NCBI RefSeq assembly: GCF_000949455.1
Contig: NZ_JXXK01000024.1
Span: 1-60,010, forward strand
Origin: Ruthenibacterium lactatiformans
GTDB taxonomy: Bacteria; Bacillota; Clostridia; Oscillospirales; Ruminococcaceae
Direction of reading: 5' to 3'
Length of the DNA stretch: 60,010 bases
Positions 1 through 7,556 of this stretch are shown here, piece after piece (within the stretch, counting starts at the first letter, position 1; the number at the start of each line of letters is the position of its first letter). The position numbers were made by a program, and so were the translations under genes. Under the pieces are notes generated by a model, which worked only from the letters and a program-made list of their open reading frames with translations, was not told where the DNA came from and searched no databases.

Positions 1-30
1 TTTTTGTGGCCGCGCCTGTTTTGGTTTTCT

Positions 31-957
31 TCAGTCCTCCTGTTCGGCCAGATAGGCTTCTGCATATTTGGAGGCCACAGCGCCGTCCGCCGCCGCTGTG
101 ATGATCTGGCGCAGGGGCTTCGTGCGCACGTCGCCCACCGCGAACACGCCCGGCAGCGCCGTGCGCGTGGTCTCGTCCGCGATAAGATATCCCGCCGCGT
201 CCATCTCCAGCACGCCGTGAAACAGCCCGGTGTTTGGAATGCGTCCCACCGCGATGAACACGCCGTCACAGGCCAGTTCCGAACGGTTGCCGCTCTCCAC
301 ACCTTCCAGCACAACGCCCGTCACCACGGAGCCGTACAGCAGCTCCACCACACGGGAGTTCCAGATGAATTCCACGTTTTCAGCCTTTTGCAGCGCCGTC
401 CAATAGCTTTTGGAGGCGGTGAGCACGGCGCCCCGGTGCACCAGATACACCTTTTTGCACACGCGGGACAGGAACAGTGCATCCTCCGCCGCCGAGTTGC
501 CTCCGCCCACCACAACAACCGTCTTGCCGCGGTACAGCATACCGTCGCAGGTGGCGCAGTACGCCACGCCGCGCCCGCGCAGCTCATCCTCATGGGGCAC
601 GCCCAGAGGACGCGGGTCTGCTCCGGTCGCCAGAATGACGGTGCGCGCCCGGCGCTCGCCGGAGGAGGTGGTGATGGTTTTCACGCCGCCTTCCAGCGCC
701 ACAGCCGTTGCGTCCGCAAACAGCGTTTCCACGCCGAACCGCTCCGCGCCGTCTTTCATCTGCATGGCCAGATCGAAGCCGTCCACGCCCTCGGCAAAGC
801 CGGGATAGTTTTCCACGTTGCTGGTGGTCGCCATCTGGCCGCCGGGCGAAAGCTTTTCCAGCACCACGGTTGAAAGCCCCGCCCGCGCGCAATACAGCGC
901 CGCCGTATAGCCGCCGGGGCCGCCGCCCAACACCGCCACGTCGTAGATCTGTTCCAT
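31..957 (-). CDS. trxB: Thioredoxin reductase
   Basis: This cytoplasmic FAD enzyme of 308 aa passes electrons from NADPH to thioredoxin. The N-terminal FAD-binding motif GGGPGG is at residues 11-16, and the redox-active pair is C134 and C137 in CATC. A second dinucleotide motif (VVGGGNSAAEDA) and the C-terminal FAD motif (GVFAVGDVR) are present, and the length is normal for the low-molecular-weight family. The ATG is preceded by GGAGGG with 8 nt spacing. It follows the thioredoxin gene by 50 nt on the same strand, so both are probably transcribed from the promoter near 1500. Confidence 0.96.
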   Translation of the reverse strand: MEQIYDVAVLGGGPGGYTAALYCARAGLSTVVLEKLSPGGQMATTSNVENYPGFAEGVDGFDLAMQMKDGAERFGVETLFADATAVALEGGVKTITTSSGERRARTVILATGADPRPLGVPHEDELRGRGVAYCATCDGMLYRGKTVVVVGGGNSAAEDALFLSRVCKKVYLVHRGAVLTASKSYWTALQKAENVEFIWNSRVVELLYGSVVTGVVLEGVESGNRSELACDGVFIAVGRIPNTGLFHGVLEMDAAGYLIADETTRTALPGVFAVGDVRTKPLRQIITAAADGAVASKYAEAYLAEQED

Positions 958-1007
958 TTTATCGTCCCTCCGTTTTCCCGCGCTGCTCCCGCGCGCCTTT
1001 TCTCCCG

Positions 1008-1334
1008 TTACAGCGCGCCCTGCGCCCGCATGAATTCCTCGATCTGCGCCTTGGAGCCCGGCGCGATGATGGCTTCGCCATGCTCGCCGTTTTGGAACAC
1101 GAACAGCGAGGGGATAGTCATCACCTTGAACTGCTCGGCCAGCTCGGGCTGTTCGTCCACGTTCACCTTGCCCACGGCAACCTTACCCGCGTACTCTGCG
1201 GCCAAAGCGTCCACCGCCGGGCCAATGCGGCGGCAGTAGCCGCACCACGGCGCCCAAAAGTCCACCAGAACGGGCGTTTTTGCCTCCAATACTTCGGTTT
1301 TGAAATTTTCTTTCGTCACATTGAATGCAGACAT
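1008..1334 (-). CDS. trxA: Thioredoxin with CGYC active site
   Basis: This 108-aa cytoplasmic thioredoxin reduces protein disulfides and is recharged by the adjacent reductase. The fold signature FWAPWC is present, the active-site cysteines are C31 and C34, and the cis-proline motif TIPSL is seen. The active site reads CGYC rather than the classical CGPC. That change usually raises the redox potential and is found in some anaerobes. The start at 1334 was chosen because AAGGAGG lies 6 nt upstream; a longer frame to 1364 has no ribosome binding site. A hairpin with arms GCACGGCGC / GCGCCGTGC (1361-1384) sits just before that site. Confidence 0.95.
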   Translation of the reverse strand: MSAFNVTKENFKTEVLEAKTPVLVDFWAPWCGYCRRIGPAVDALAAEYAGKVAVGKVNVDEQPELAEQFKVMTIPSLFVFQNGEHGEAIIAPGSKAQIEEFMRAQGAL

Positions 1335-1477
1335 GTGCAATTGCCTCCTTTGTTGATCGGGCACGGCGCTGCTTTGCGCCGTGCTTTGTAAATAGTATAT
1401 GCGCCCCCGGCAGCGATACCCCGCCCTTTTGCAAAAGGACGGCCTCTGCCGCGCGTCCCGGAACTGAACTTTTTTGT

Positions 1478-1525
1478 ATTACAGTTTCTATCTGTAATCA
1501 TACACATTACAGTTTGTGTTGTCAA
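1478..1525 (-). promoter_or_regulatory. trxA-trxB promoter with three ATTACAG half-sites
   Basis: On the minus strand TTGACA (1520-1525) and TATGAT (1497-1502) are separated by exactly 17 bp, a near-consensus sigma-A promoter. Three half-sites overlie it in alternating orientation: ATTACAGTTT at 1478-1487, CTGTAAT at 1492-1498 and ATTACAGTTT at 1506-1515. The 7-bp cores (ATTACAG / CTGTAAT) are each separated by 7 bp. One half-site covers the -10, one lies in the spacer and one lies just past the predicted start, as expected for a repressor. The regulator is not identified. Confidence 0.75.
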
Positions 1526-1571
1526 GCTTTTTCCGGAATATATTTCCACTGCGGGAAAAATTTTTTCGGCC

Positions 1572-1630
1572 GCATTTCCAAAGGACTGGAAATGCCCCGG
1601 CTTCCCACGGGCGCAGGTGTATGATATACT
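1572..1630 (+). promoter_or_regulatory. Probable promoter and inverted repeat before the 8-oxoG glycosylase
   Basis: An extended -10 (TGATATACT, 1622-1630) lies 58 bp before the glycosylase start, without a convincing -35. Upstream, GCATTTCCA (1572-1580) and TGGAAATGC (1587-1595) form a 9-bp inverted repeat with a 6-bp centre. It could be an operator or a small hairpin. Confidence 0.4.
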
Positions 1631-1687
1631 GGTCACAGCGCCGTGCCGGTGTGTGCGGCCGTTTTCAAAAAAGCAAAGGAGCATCCC

Positions 1688-2473
1688 ATGCAGCTTTCCA
1701 TACCCGACCTCAACCTCCGCCACATCTACGAGTCCGGCCAGTGCTTCCGCTGGGAACCGCTGGGGCAGGATACATACCGCATCCCGGCTTTCGGGCGCAC
1801 GCTCACTGTACGGCAGACAGACGGCGTTTTCGATTTTTCCTGCGGCGCCGGGGAATTCGACGCCCTGTGGCACAGCTATTTTGATCTGGACACCGATTAC
1901 GCCGCCATAAAGGCACGCGTGGCGCCCCGGGACGCATATCTTCAGGCCGCCGTAGCCTATGGCTGGGGCATGCGCATCCTGCGGCAGGACTTGTGGGAGG
2001 TCATCGTCAGCTTCATCGTCAGCCAGAACAACAACATCCCGCGCATCCGCAAAAACCTAAGGGACCTGTGCGCCATGCAGGGCGGCGCCTTCCCCACGCC
2101 CGCTGCACTGGCGGCGGCGCAGTCGGAAACGCTGCGCGCCCTTGGCCTGGGCTACCGCGCGGAATACCTGTGTGCCGCAGGCGCGCACTTTACACAGGCG
2201 GGCGCGCTGGATGCACTGCGCGCCATGTCCTATCCGGAAGCGCACACGGCGCTGCGCGCCGTAAAGGGGGTTGGACCCAAGGTAGCGGACTGTATCTGCC
2301 TGTTCGGTCTGCATCATGTGGATGCATTTCCGGTCGACACCCATGTAAAACAGATCCTGTCCGCGCATTATCCCAAGGGCTTCCCCTTCCGCCGCTACGC
2401 GGGCTGTGCGGGCATTTTGCAGCAGTATATGTTTTATTACGACCTGCACGGCAGCGCGCAGGCCGCCCCGTAA
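1688..2473 (+). CDS. 8-oxoguanine DNA glycosylase/AP lyase (OGG1-like)
   Basis: This 261-aa base-excision repair enzyme would remove 8-oxoguanine paired with cytosine and nick the abasic site. The helix-hairpin-helix GPD signature is clear: VKGVGPKVADC carries the catalytic lysine K198 and VDTHV carries D217, the same 19-residue spacing as in human OGG1. An N-terminal OGG-type domain (QCFRW near residues 18-22) precedes it, so it is not an EndoIII or AlkA protein. The start was placed at 1688 because AAAGGAG lies just upstream; an in-frame start at 1643 has no site. It lies divergent to the thioredoxin operon, which fits an oxidative-stress theme. Confidence 0.9.
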   Translation: MQLSIPDLNLRHIYESGQCFRWEPLGQDTYRIPAFGRTLTVRQTDGVFDFSCGAGEFDALWHSYFDLDTDYAAIKARVAPRDAYLQAAVAYGWGMRILRQDLWEVIVSFIVSQNNNIPRIRKNLRDLCAMQGGAFPTPAALAAAQSETLRALGLGYRAEYLCAAGAHFTQAGALDALRAMSYPEAHTALRAVKGVGPKVADCICLFGLHHVDAFPVDTHVKQILSAHYPKGFPFRRYAGCAGILQQYMFYYDLHGSAQAAP

Positions 2474-2478
2474 CACGC

Positions 2479-2515
2479 AGCAGCGCCCCGGAACCTCTGG
2501 TTCCGGGGCGCTGCT
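2479..2515. terminator. Bidirectional terminator hairpin
   Basis: A perfect 17-bp stem with a 3-nt loop (core arms 2481-2495 and 2499-2513) lies between the converging glycosylase and pseudokinase genes. There is no strong T-run on either side, so the stability of the stem is the main evidence. Confidence 0.7.
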
Positions 2516-2558
2516 TGTATGAGCTGCATTTCGCATTTTATCTGAGCGTGGGGCGGCG

Positions 2559-4274
2559 TCAGCCTTCGGGCGTGCCCCCGCCGCCTGTTTCTCCGCCCGC
2601 GCCCGCGTCGCCGGACGGCGCCGTGGTGTCGGGCGATACCGGAGGCGGCGTGACCTCGCTGTCTCCGGCAGGGGGCGCCGTCTGGGAGGACGAGCTGCTG
2701 TCCGGCTGCTTGGGCGCTTCGCCCGCGATGTACAGCGTCACCGTTGTCTTTCCGATCTCCACTACGGTGCCCTTGTCCGTGTCGCTGCGCGCGACGGTCC
2801 CCGCGACATAGCTGCCGTCGTTCACCAGCGGATACAGCGCGTATTTGATCTTCAGCGCCTTCAGATCCGCCTCCACATCCGCCTGCGGACGGCCCAGCAC
2901 CTCGGGCATCACGGCCGTTTCCGGGCCGTCGCTCACCGTCAGCGTGATCACGGTGCCCACCGCTACCTGCGTGCCCTGGGGATGGCTCTGGCGCATGACC
3001 TCGCCCGCTTTATAGTCGTTGCTGAACTCGTGCTCCGTAAGAAAACTGACGTATTTCGTATAGGCCTGGTTCGAAGCCAGGTCCGTATATTTTTTACCAA
3101 CAAAGCTGGGGACCGTAAAGACCTCCACTTCAGAACTGCCGGAGCTCACGGAGGTGCTGGAGGACGAGGAGGCCGACGACGATGAAGATGCTTCTCCACC
3201 ACCGGAGGCGGACACGATGGCCCAGATGGACACAGCCGCCACCAGCACAAGCCCCGCCGCGCCCAGCGCGAGAAATTTGATTTGACGCTGCGTCAGCCTG
3301 AAGCCGCCCTCGTCCTTTTCCGGCGCAGTGATCGCCGCAAGAAGGTCGGACGCAGACTGCATGCGCTCGCCGGGAGCAAGGCGCATGGCCCGCGCGATGG
3401 CCGCCGAGACAAAGCCCGGGATCTCCTTATCCACCGTATGGGCGGGCGGCAGGGTATCGTTCATCCGGCGCAGGTTGGCCGGCACGGGCGTCTTGCCCGT
3501 GAGCACGCGGTAAAACAGCGCGCCCAAGCCATAGATATCGGTGTATTTTCCGTCAAATTCCGCCACGGCGTACTGCTCCGGCGCAGCATAACCGTCGAAC
3601 ATCTGGCTCTTCAGCTCACTGTCCGCGGTGCGCAGGCCCAGCGTGGCATAGCCCGAAAGCTTGGCCGAGCCCGTTTTGGTGATGAACACCGTCTCGGGGC
3701 TGATGCCCCGGTGCAGCAGGCCCATGCGGTGCATGGCCTCCACGCCATAGACCACCGGGCGCAGCAACAGAAGCGCCTCGCTCTGCGTCAGCGGCTGGGC
3801 CCGCTGCTCCAGATAAGTGAGCAGCGGCGTGCCCTCGTCCGGCTCGCGCACAGCGTAAGCGGTATTGTTTTCCTCAATCAGGTCCAGCACCTGCACCAGG
3901 CCGTCGTTGCGCCCCAGCGCGACAAGGCTGCGGTACAGGTCCACAAAATCCATGCGCGTCGTCTTGAACAGCACCTCGCGGCCCTGGCGCGGTATGACGC
4001 TGCCGTCGCGGGAACGCGCGGCGCAGATGGTGACGGGCACATATTCCTTGATAACCACGCGGCGCGTGGCGCTGTTGTCTATGGCAGCGTACAAAACGCC
4101 CTCGCCGTCCAGCGCCAGCACACGGCCGATGGTATAGCGCCCGGCCAGCAGCGTGTTGACGGGCAGCGTGCCGGCGGGATTGGTATTCTCAAAGCTCTGC
4201 CCGCAGTACGGGCACGCGGGCAGGCCCGAATCCGCGTTGGACAGGCAGTTGCTGCAAACGATCTGTTCGCCCAC
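2559..4274 (-). CDS. Zinc-ribbon, kinase-fold, PASTA membrane protein; probable pseudokinase
   Basis: This 571-aa membrane protein has the layout of a bacterial Ser/Thr kinase. In order it has a zinc ribbon (C7, C10, C21, C24), a kinase fold (about 46-320), one membrane helix (about 332-352), a Ser-rich linker and two PASTA-like repeats (about 385-530) outside the cell, then a Pro/Gly-rich tail. The ATP-binding lysine (K76 in VVIKEY) and the APE motif are kept, but the catalytic loop reads HRG at 188-190 instead of HRD and the DFG motif reads SGY at 207-209. Phosphotransfer is therefore unlikely. PASTA domains usually sense peptidoglycan, so a scaffold or sensor role in cell-wall control is inferred. 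The start is a GTG after AAAGGGG. The yebC gene is 41 nt upstream. Confidence 0.85.
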   Translation of the reverse strand: MGEQIVCSNCLSNADSGLPACPYCGQSFENTNPAGTLPVNTLLAGRYTIGRVLALDGEGVLYAAIDNSATRRVVIKEYVPVTICAARSRDGSVIPRQGREVLFKTTRMDFVDLYRSLVALGRNDGLVQVLDLIEENNTAYAVREPDEGTPLLTYLEQRAQPLTQSEALLLLRPVVYGVEAMHRMGLLHRGISPETVFITKTGSAKLSGYATLGLRTADSELKSQMFDGYAAPEQYAVAEFDGKYTDIYGLGALFYRVLTGKTPVPANLRRMNDTLPPAHTVDKEIPGFVSAAIARAMRLAPGERMQSASDLLAAITAPEKDEGGFRLTQRQIKFLALGAAGLVLVAAVSIWAIVSASGGGEASSSSSASSSSSTSVSSGSSEVEVFTVPSFVGKKYTDLASNQAYTKYVSFLTEHEFSNDYKAGEVMRQSHPQGTQVAVGTVITLTVSDGPETAVMPEVLGRPQADVEADLKALKIKYALYPLVNDGSYVAGTVARSDTDKGTVVEIGKTTVTLYIAGEAPKQPDSSSSSQTAPPAGDSEVTPPPVSPDTTAPSGDAGAGGETGGGGTPEG

Positions 4275-4315
4275 GGCTTATATCCCCTTTCTGTTCCGGC
4301 TCATGTTGCGCGCCA

Positions 4316-5053
4316 TCAGCGGTCAAGGTCCTCTTCGTTTTCGAGGTTATGCCACACGTTCTGCACGTCGTCGTCATCCTCAAGATGGTCCAGAAGGATG
4401 CCCATTTTTTTCAGGTCATCCGGGTCGGACAGGGCGGTGTAGGTGGAGGGCACCATGGCCACGTCCGCCGAAATGAATTCATAGCCCTTGTCCTCCAGCG
4501 CGGCGCGCACGTCGCTGAACGCGGCCGGGGTAGTGGTCACCTCCGCCACGCCGTCGCCCATGTCGAAGTCCTCGGCGCCCGCGTCGAACACATCCTCCAT
4601 CACGGTCTCCTCGTCCTTGCCCTCCACGTCCAGAACGATAACGCCCTGCTGGCTGAACAAAAAGCCCACGCAGCCCGTGTTGCCCAGGTTGCCGCCGAAT
4701 TTGTCGAAATAGTGGCGCAGATTGGCCGCCGTGCGGTTGCGGTTGTCGGTGAGCGTCTCCACCATCATGGCCACGCCGGAGGGACCGTAGCCCTCGTAGG
4801 TGATGCTCTCGTAATCGTCCTTTTCGCCGCCCTCGGCCTTTTTGATGATGCGCTGGATGTTGTCGTTGGGGACGTTCATGCTCTTGGCCTTGGCAATGAG
4901 GTCCCGCAGCTTGGTATTGACGTTGGGGTCGCCGCCGCCCGCCTTTACGCACACGGACATCTCACGGCCGATCTTTGTGAAGATCTTGGCGCGCTGGCCG
5001 TCCGTCTTTTCCTTTTTCCGCTTGATATTATTCCATTTGCTGTGCCCTGACAT
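4316..5053 (-). CDS. yebC: YebC/PmpR family protein
   Basis: This 245-aa protein begins with the family hallmark MSGHSKWNNIKRKK and is full length. YebC-type proteins were annotated as transcription regulators; recent work on Gram-positive members supports a role in translation through difficult polyproline stretches. The sequence alone cannot choose between these. It starts with ATG and is followed after 41 nt by the pseudokinase gene, probably in one transcript. Confidence 0.95.
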   Translation of the reverse strand: MSGHSKWNNIKRKKEKTDGQRAKIFTKIGREMSVCVKAGGGDPNVNTKLRDLIAKAKSMNVPNDNIQRIIKKAEGGEKDDYESITYEGYGPSGVAMMVETLTDNRNRTAANLRHYFDKFGGNLGNTGCVGFLFSQQGVIVLDVEGKDEETVMEDVFDAGAEDFDMGDGVAEVTTTPAAFSDVRAALEDKGYEFISADVAMVPSTYTALSDPDDLKKMGILLDHLEDDDDVQNVWHNLENEEDLDR

Positions 5054-5108
5054 AAAAGGAACCCCCTAAAAAATATGTTCAGTATTGAAGTTGCAGTCTA
5101 ACTAATAG

Positions 5109-5117
5109 ATTATAGCA
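5109..5117 (-). promoter_or_regulatory. Extended -10 promoter of yebC
   Basis: On the minus strand TGCTATAAT lies about 56 bp before the yebC start, a perfect extended -10. No strong -35 is visible. The remaining gap to the next gene (to 5214) shows nothing else. Confidence 0.6.
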
Positions 5118-5214
5118 CACATCCCGCACCGGCGCAAGATTTTCGGCCTGGCGACGGGATTTTCCGGCATTTCACCCTTCTCCTGCAGCCGGGTGCGGGG
5201 AGCATGCAGCCGGT

Positions 5215-6654
5215 TTACTTCAGATTCCGCAGGCCCTTGGGGTAGTGGTTTTTCACCACGCCCCCGCTCTGCTTGCCGAATCCCAGCGGGAAGCCGTCCG
5301 CCAGCACCGCCGCCCAGCCGGGCGCGGCGGTTTCCGCCGGGATCGCCTCGCCGCGAAGCCACGCGGCCGTGCGCGGGTCCGCCAGCGTCAGGCGTTCGGC
5401 ATTGGCGCATTGCGCGCCGTATGCCATAAACAGGTGATGCGCCGGCACAAAACGTCCCCGTGCCGCGCTGCCCGCGCATACGCCCGCCTGCACCACGCGC
5501 AGGCCTTCCGCCGGGCCGCATCCTTCCCGGGGGAGCACGAACAGCTCGGTTCCGCGGCACTCCAGCGGAAGCTGTGCGGCGCCGGGGAAATACTCGCGCA
5601 GAAAAGCCTCTCCCTCGGCTCTTGCCTCCGCCCGGGAAACGCCGTTTCCGCCCTGCGCCGGGCGGCAGGCGCGCATGTCTCGGCCGCGCTTTGCGCCGCG
5701 CTGGCCGCGGGCCGCGCGCGGCCGGGCCTGCTCCGCCTCCGGCGGCGCGCCGTCCCCGCGCTTTTGCAGCAGCGCCATGAAATGGCCCTCACCGCCGTGG
5801 CAGGGGTAAATGCGCCGGGTATGCTCTGCCGCGAAGGGGTGCGCGCCGCATCGGGCCGCCTCCCCGGGCGCGCCCGCGTTCGTCGGCGCGGGCAGCACCG
5901 TGAACTCCGGATGCCGCGCCAGAAAAGCGCCCACCTGGGCCTCGTCTTCCTCGGGCGCGAAGGTACAGGTGGAATAACACAGCAGGCCGCCGGGCCGCAG
6001 CGCTGCGGCCGCGTCGTCCAGAATGGACGCGCCCAGCGCCGCGCATTGGGCCACCAGCGCCGCCGAATGCTGGCGCAGAGCCTCCGGCTCCTTGCGGAAC
6101 ATCCCCTCGCCGGAACAGGGCGCGTCCACCAGAACCTTATCAAAAAATGCCGGAAATGCCGCCGCCACACGCGCGGTGCTCTCATTCAGCACAAGGGCGT
6201 TTGTTACACCCATACGCTCCAGATTGCTTTTCAGCACGCCGGCCCGCGCCGCCACATATTCATTGGCCACCAGCAGTCCCTCCCCGCGCAGAGCGGCGGC
6301 CAGCTGGCTTGTTTTGCCGCCGGGCGCCGCGCACAGGTCCAGCACACGTTCGCCCGGGCGCACGCCCAGCAAACCCGCCGGCACGCTGGCCGACGGCTCC
6401 TGCACATAGAACACGCCCGCGTGGTGGTACGCATGGCGGCCCGGGCGCAGCTGCGGGTCCGTCAGCAGAAATGCCGCGTCACAAAAAGGCGACGGCTCCA
6501 AACCGAAATCCACCGCCGCGGCGAACTCCTGCGGCGCACAGCGCAGGCCGTTTACTGTAACGCCGCGGCGCACGGCGCACGGCGCGGCGTACAGCACGTC
6601 GTACCGTGTGCCCAGCAGCGCGCGCTCCCGCGCTTCAAAATATTCTCCCGGCAC
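5215..6654 (-). CDS. rsmF: 16S rRNA m5C methyltransferase, RsmF/NOL1-NOP2-Sun family
   Basis: This SAM-dependent enzyme of about 479 aa would methylate cytosine in rRNA. The SAM motif LDLCAAPGGKTSQLA, motif IV DAPCSGEGMF and motif VI YSTCTF with its catalytic cysteine are intact. A C-terminal region of about 170 aa ends with the RNA-binding piece typical of RsmF/YebU. GAGGGAGG directly abuts the ATG at 6660, leaving no spacing, so the GTG two codons later (6654) is the likelier start. Its exact target base cannot be read from sequence. Confidence 0.92.
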   Translation of the reverse strand: MPGEYFEARERALLGTRYDVLYAAPCAVRRGVTVNGLRCAPQEFAAAVDFGLEPSPFCDAAFLLTDPQLRPGRHAYHHAGVFYVQEPSASVPAGLLGVRPGERVLDLCAAPGGKTSQLAAALRGEGLLVANEYVAARAGVLKSNLERMGVTNALVLNESTARVAAAFPAFFDKVLVDAPCSGEGMFRKEPEALRQHSAALVAQCAALGASILDDAAAALRPGGLLCYSTCTFAPEEDEAQVGAFLARHPEFTVLPAPTNAGAPGEAARCGAHPFAAEHTRRIYPCHGGEGHFMALLQKRGDGAPPEAEQARPRAARGQRGAKRGRDMRACRPAQGGNGVSRAEARAEGEAFLREYFPGAAQLPLECRGTELFVLPREGCGPAEGLRVVQAGVCAGSAARGRFVPAHHLFMAYGAQCANAERLTLADPRTAAWLRGEAIPAETAAPGWAAVLADGFPLGFGKQSGGVVKNHYPKGLRNLK

Positions 6655-6703
6655 AGGCATCCTCCCTCTCGCCGTAAATCAAAAAAAGACCGTATCGGTC
6701 CGC

Positions 6704-6733
6704 GAATATCATGGATGCTCCCTGTGAATAATA
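6704..6733 (+). promoter_or_regulatory. Possible forespore (sigma-F/G type) promoter
   Basis: GAATA (6704-6708) fits the sigma-G -35 consensus GHATR, and after exactly 18 bp AATAATA (6727-6733) matches CATnHTA at all but the first base. The gene at 6759 would have a leader of about 20 nt. No sigma-A promoter of similar quality is seen here. Confidence 0.4.
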
Positions 6734-6758
6734 GTATCAGCAAGGGAGGTGAGACCAG

Positions 6759-6968
6759 ATGGAAAACAAAACGCAGAACGCCCGCAACGCGAGCAACAAG
6801 TCTTCCAACAGCACAAACAAGGCCAGCAATGCTTCCAACAAGACCAGTTCTTCCCGGGACTGCAACGCCAAGAGCAGCAACGCCCAGGACCGCAGCTCTG
6901 ACAAAACCAGCAACGCGAAGAACAGCTCGAACAGCACGAACCGCAAGGGCAACACCCAGTGTAAATAA
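6759..6968 (+). CDS. Small Asn/Ser/Lys-rich protein, possibly a spore protein
   Basis: This 69-aa protein consists almost entirely of Asn, Ser, Lys, Thr and Ala in loose repeats (SNK, NSTNK, NASNK), with two cysteines and no hydrophobic core. It is surely hydrophilic and probably disordered. AAGGGAGGTGA is an excellent ribosome binding site and a strong terminator follows, so it is a real monocistronic gene despite the low complexity. It resembles gamma-type small acid-soluble spore proteins in composition only; no SASP signature is present. The sigma-G-like promoter upstream makes a spore role plausible but unproven. Confidence 0.65.
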   Translation: MENKTQNARNASNKSSNSTNKASNASNKTSSSRDCNAKSSNAQDRSSDKTSNAKNSSNSTNRKGNTQCK

Positions 6969-6988
6969 TCCCGGCGGCCCAATGCAAA

Positions 6989-7050
6989 GGCTGCGGCGCG
7001 TTTTCCAAACCCGTTTTATGCGTTTGGGAAATACGCCGCAGCCCCTTTTT
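6989..7050 (+). terminator. Rho-independent terminator
   Basis: GGCTGCGGCG (6989-6998) pairs with CGCCGCAGCC (7034-7043), extended by an inner TTTCCAAAC / GTTTGGGAAA pairing, and is followed by a T-run. It ends the small gene at 6759 and may also serve the converging mini-III gene. Confidence 0.85.
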
Positions 7051-7054
7051 GTTT

Positions 7055-7507
7055 TCATTCCGCCTGCAGCGCGAAACCGGGCGCCAGCGCATTCCAGATC
7101 ACATCGAACAGTTCTTCGATGCGCGCGCCCCGGTTCTGCAGATACAGCCAGCCAAACAGGGATTCCAGCGCCGTGGACGCCCGGTACTCCTGCGGGGTGG
7201 CATGCTTCGCCACAGTGGCCTTTGTGGAATTTTTACCGCGGCGCACCACGGCCTGTTCGGCCTCGTCCAGCAGCGGCGCAATGACCTCCAGCGCCGCATA
7301 CTGCCCTTTGGCGGACACAAATTTCACCGCCGCCGCATGCAGGCGGTTCGGCACAAGGCGCGTGCGTTCCACAAGGCGCGCGCGCACCAGCACCTCGAAC
7401 ACGCCGTCCCCCACGAACGCCAGCGCTATGGGCGACTGCTCATGGATGTCTATCTCCGGCTTTGCTTCAAATAACACTGCGGCCGTCTCCCCCTGCCTGT
7501 TTTCCAT
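7055..7507 (-). CDS. mrnC: Mini-ribonuclease III
   Basis: This 150-aa endonuclease matures 23S rRNA ends in Firmicutes. It is an RNase III catalytic domain without the double-stranded RNA-binding domain. The first signature reads ALAFVGDGVFEVLVR and the second STALESLFGWLYL, which keeps the acidic metal ligands. It lies 49 nt after obg on the same strand, whereas in Bacillus it sits near cysS. The ATG has only a weak GGCGGA upstream. Confidence 0.9.
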   Translation of the reverse strand: MENRQGETAAVLFEAKPEIDIHEQSPIALAFVGDGVFEVLVRARLVERTRLVPNRLHAAAVKFVSAKGQYAALEVIAPLLDEAEQAVVRRGKNSTKATVAKHATPQEYRASTALESLFGWLYLQNRGARIEELFDVIWNALAPGFALQAE

Positions 7508-7556
7508 TCCGCCGCGGAGCGCCGCTCAGGCGGCCCGTTTTTCCGCTCGGCCACGG

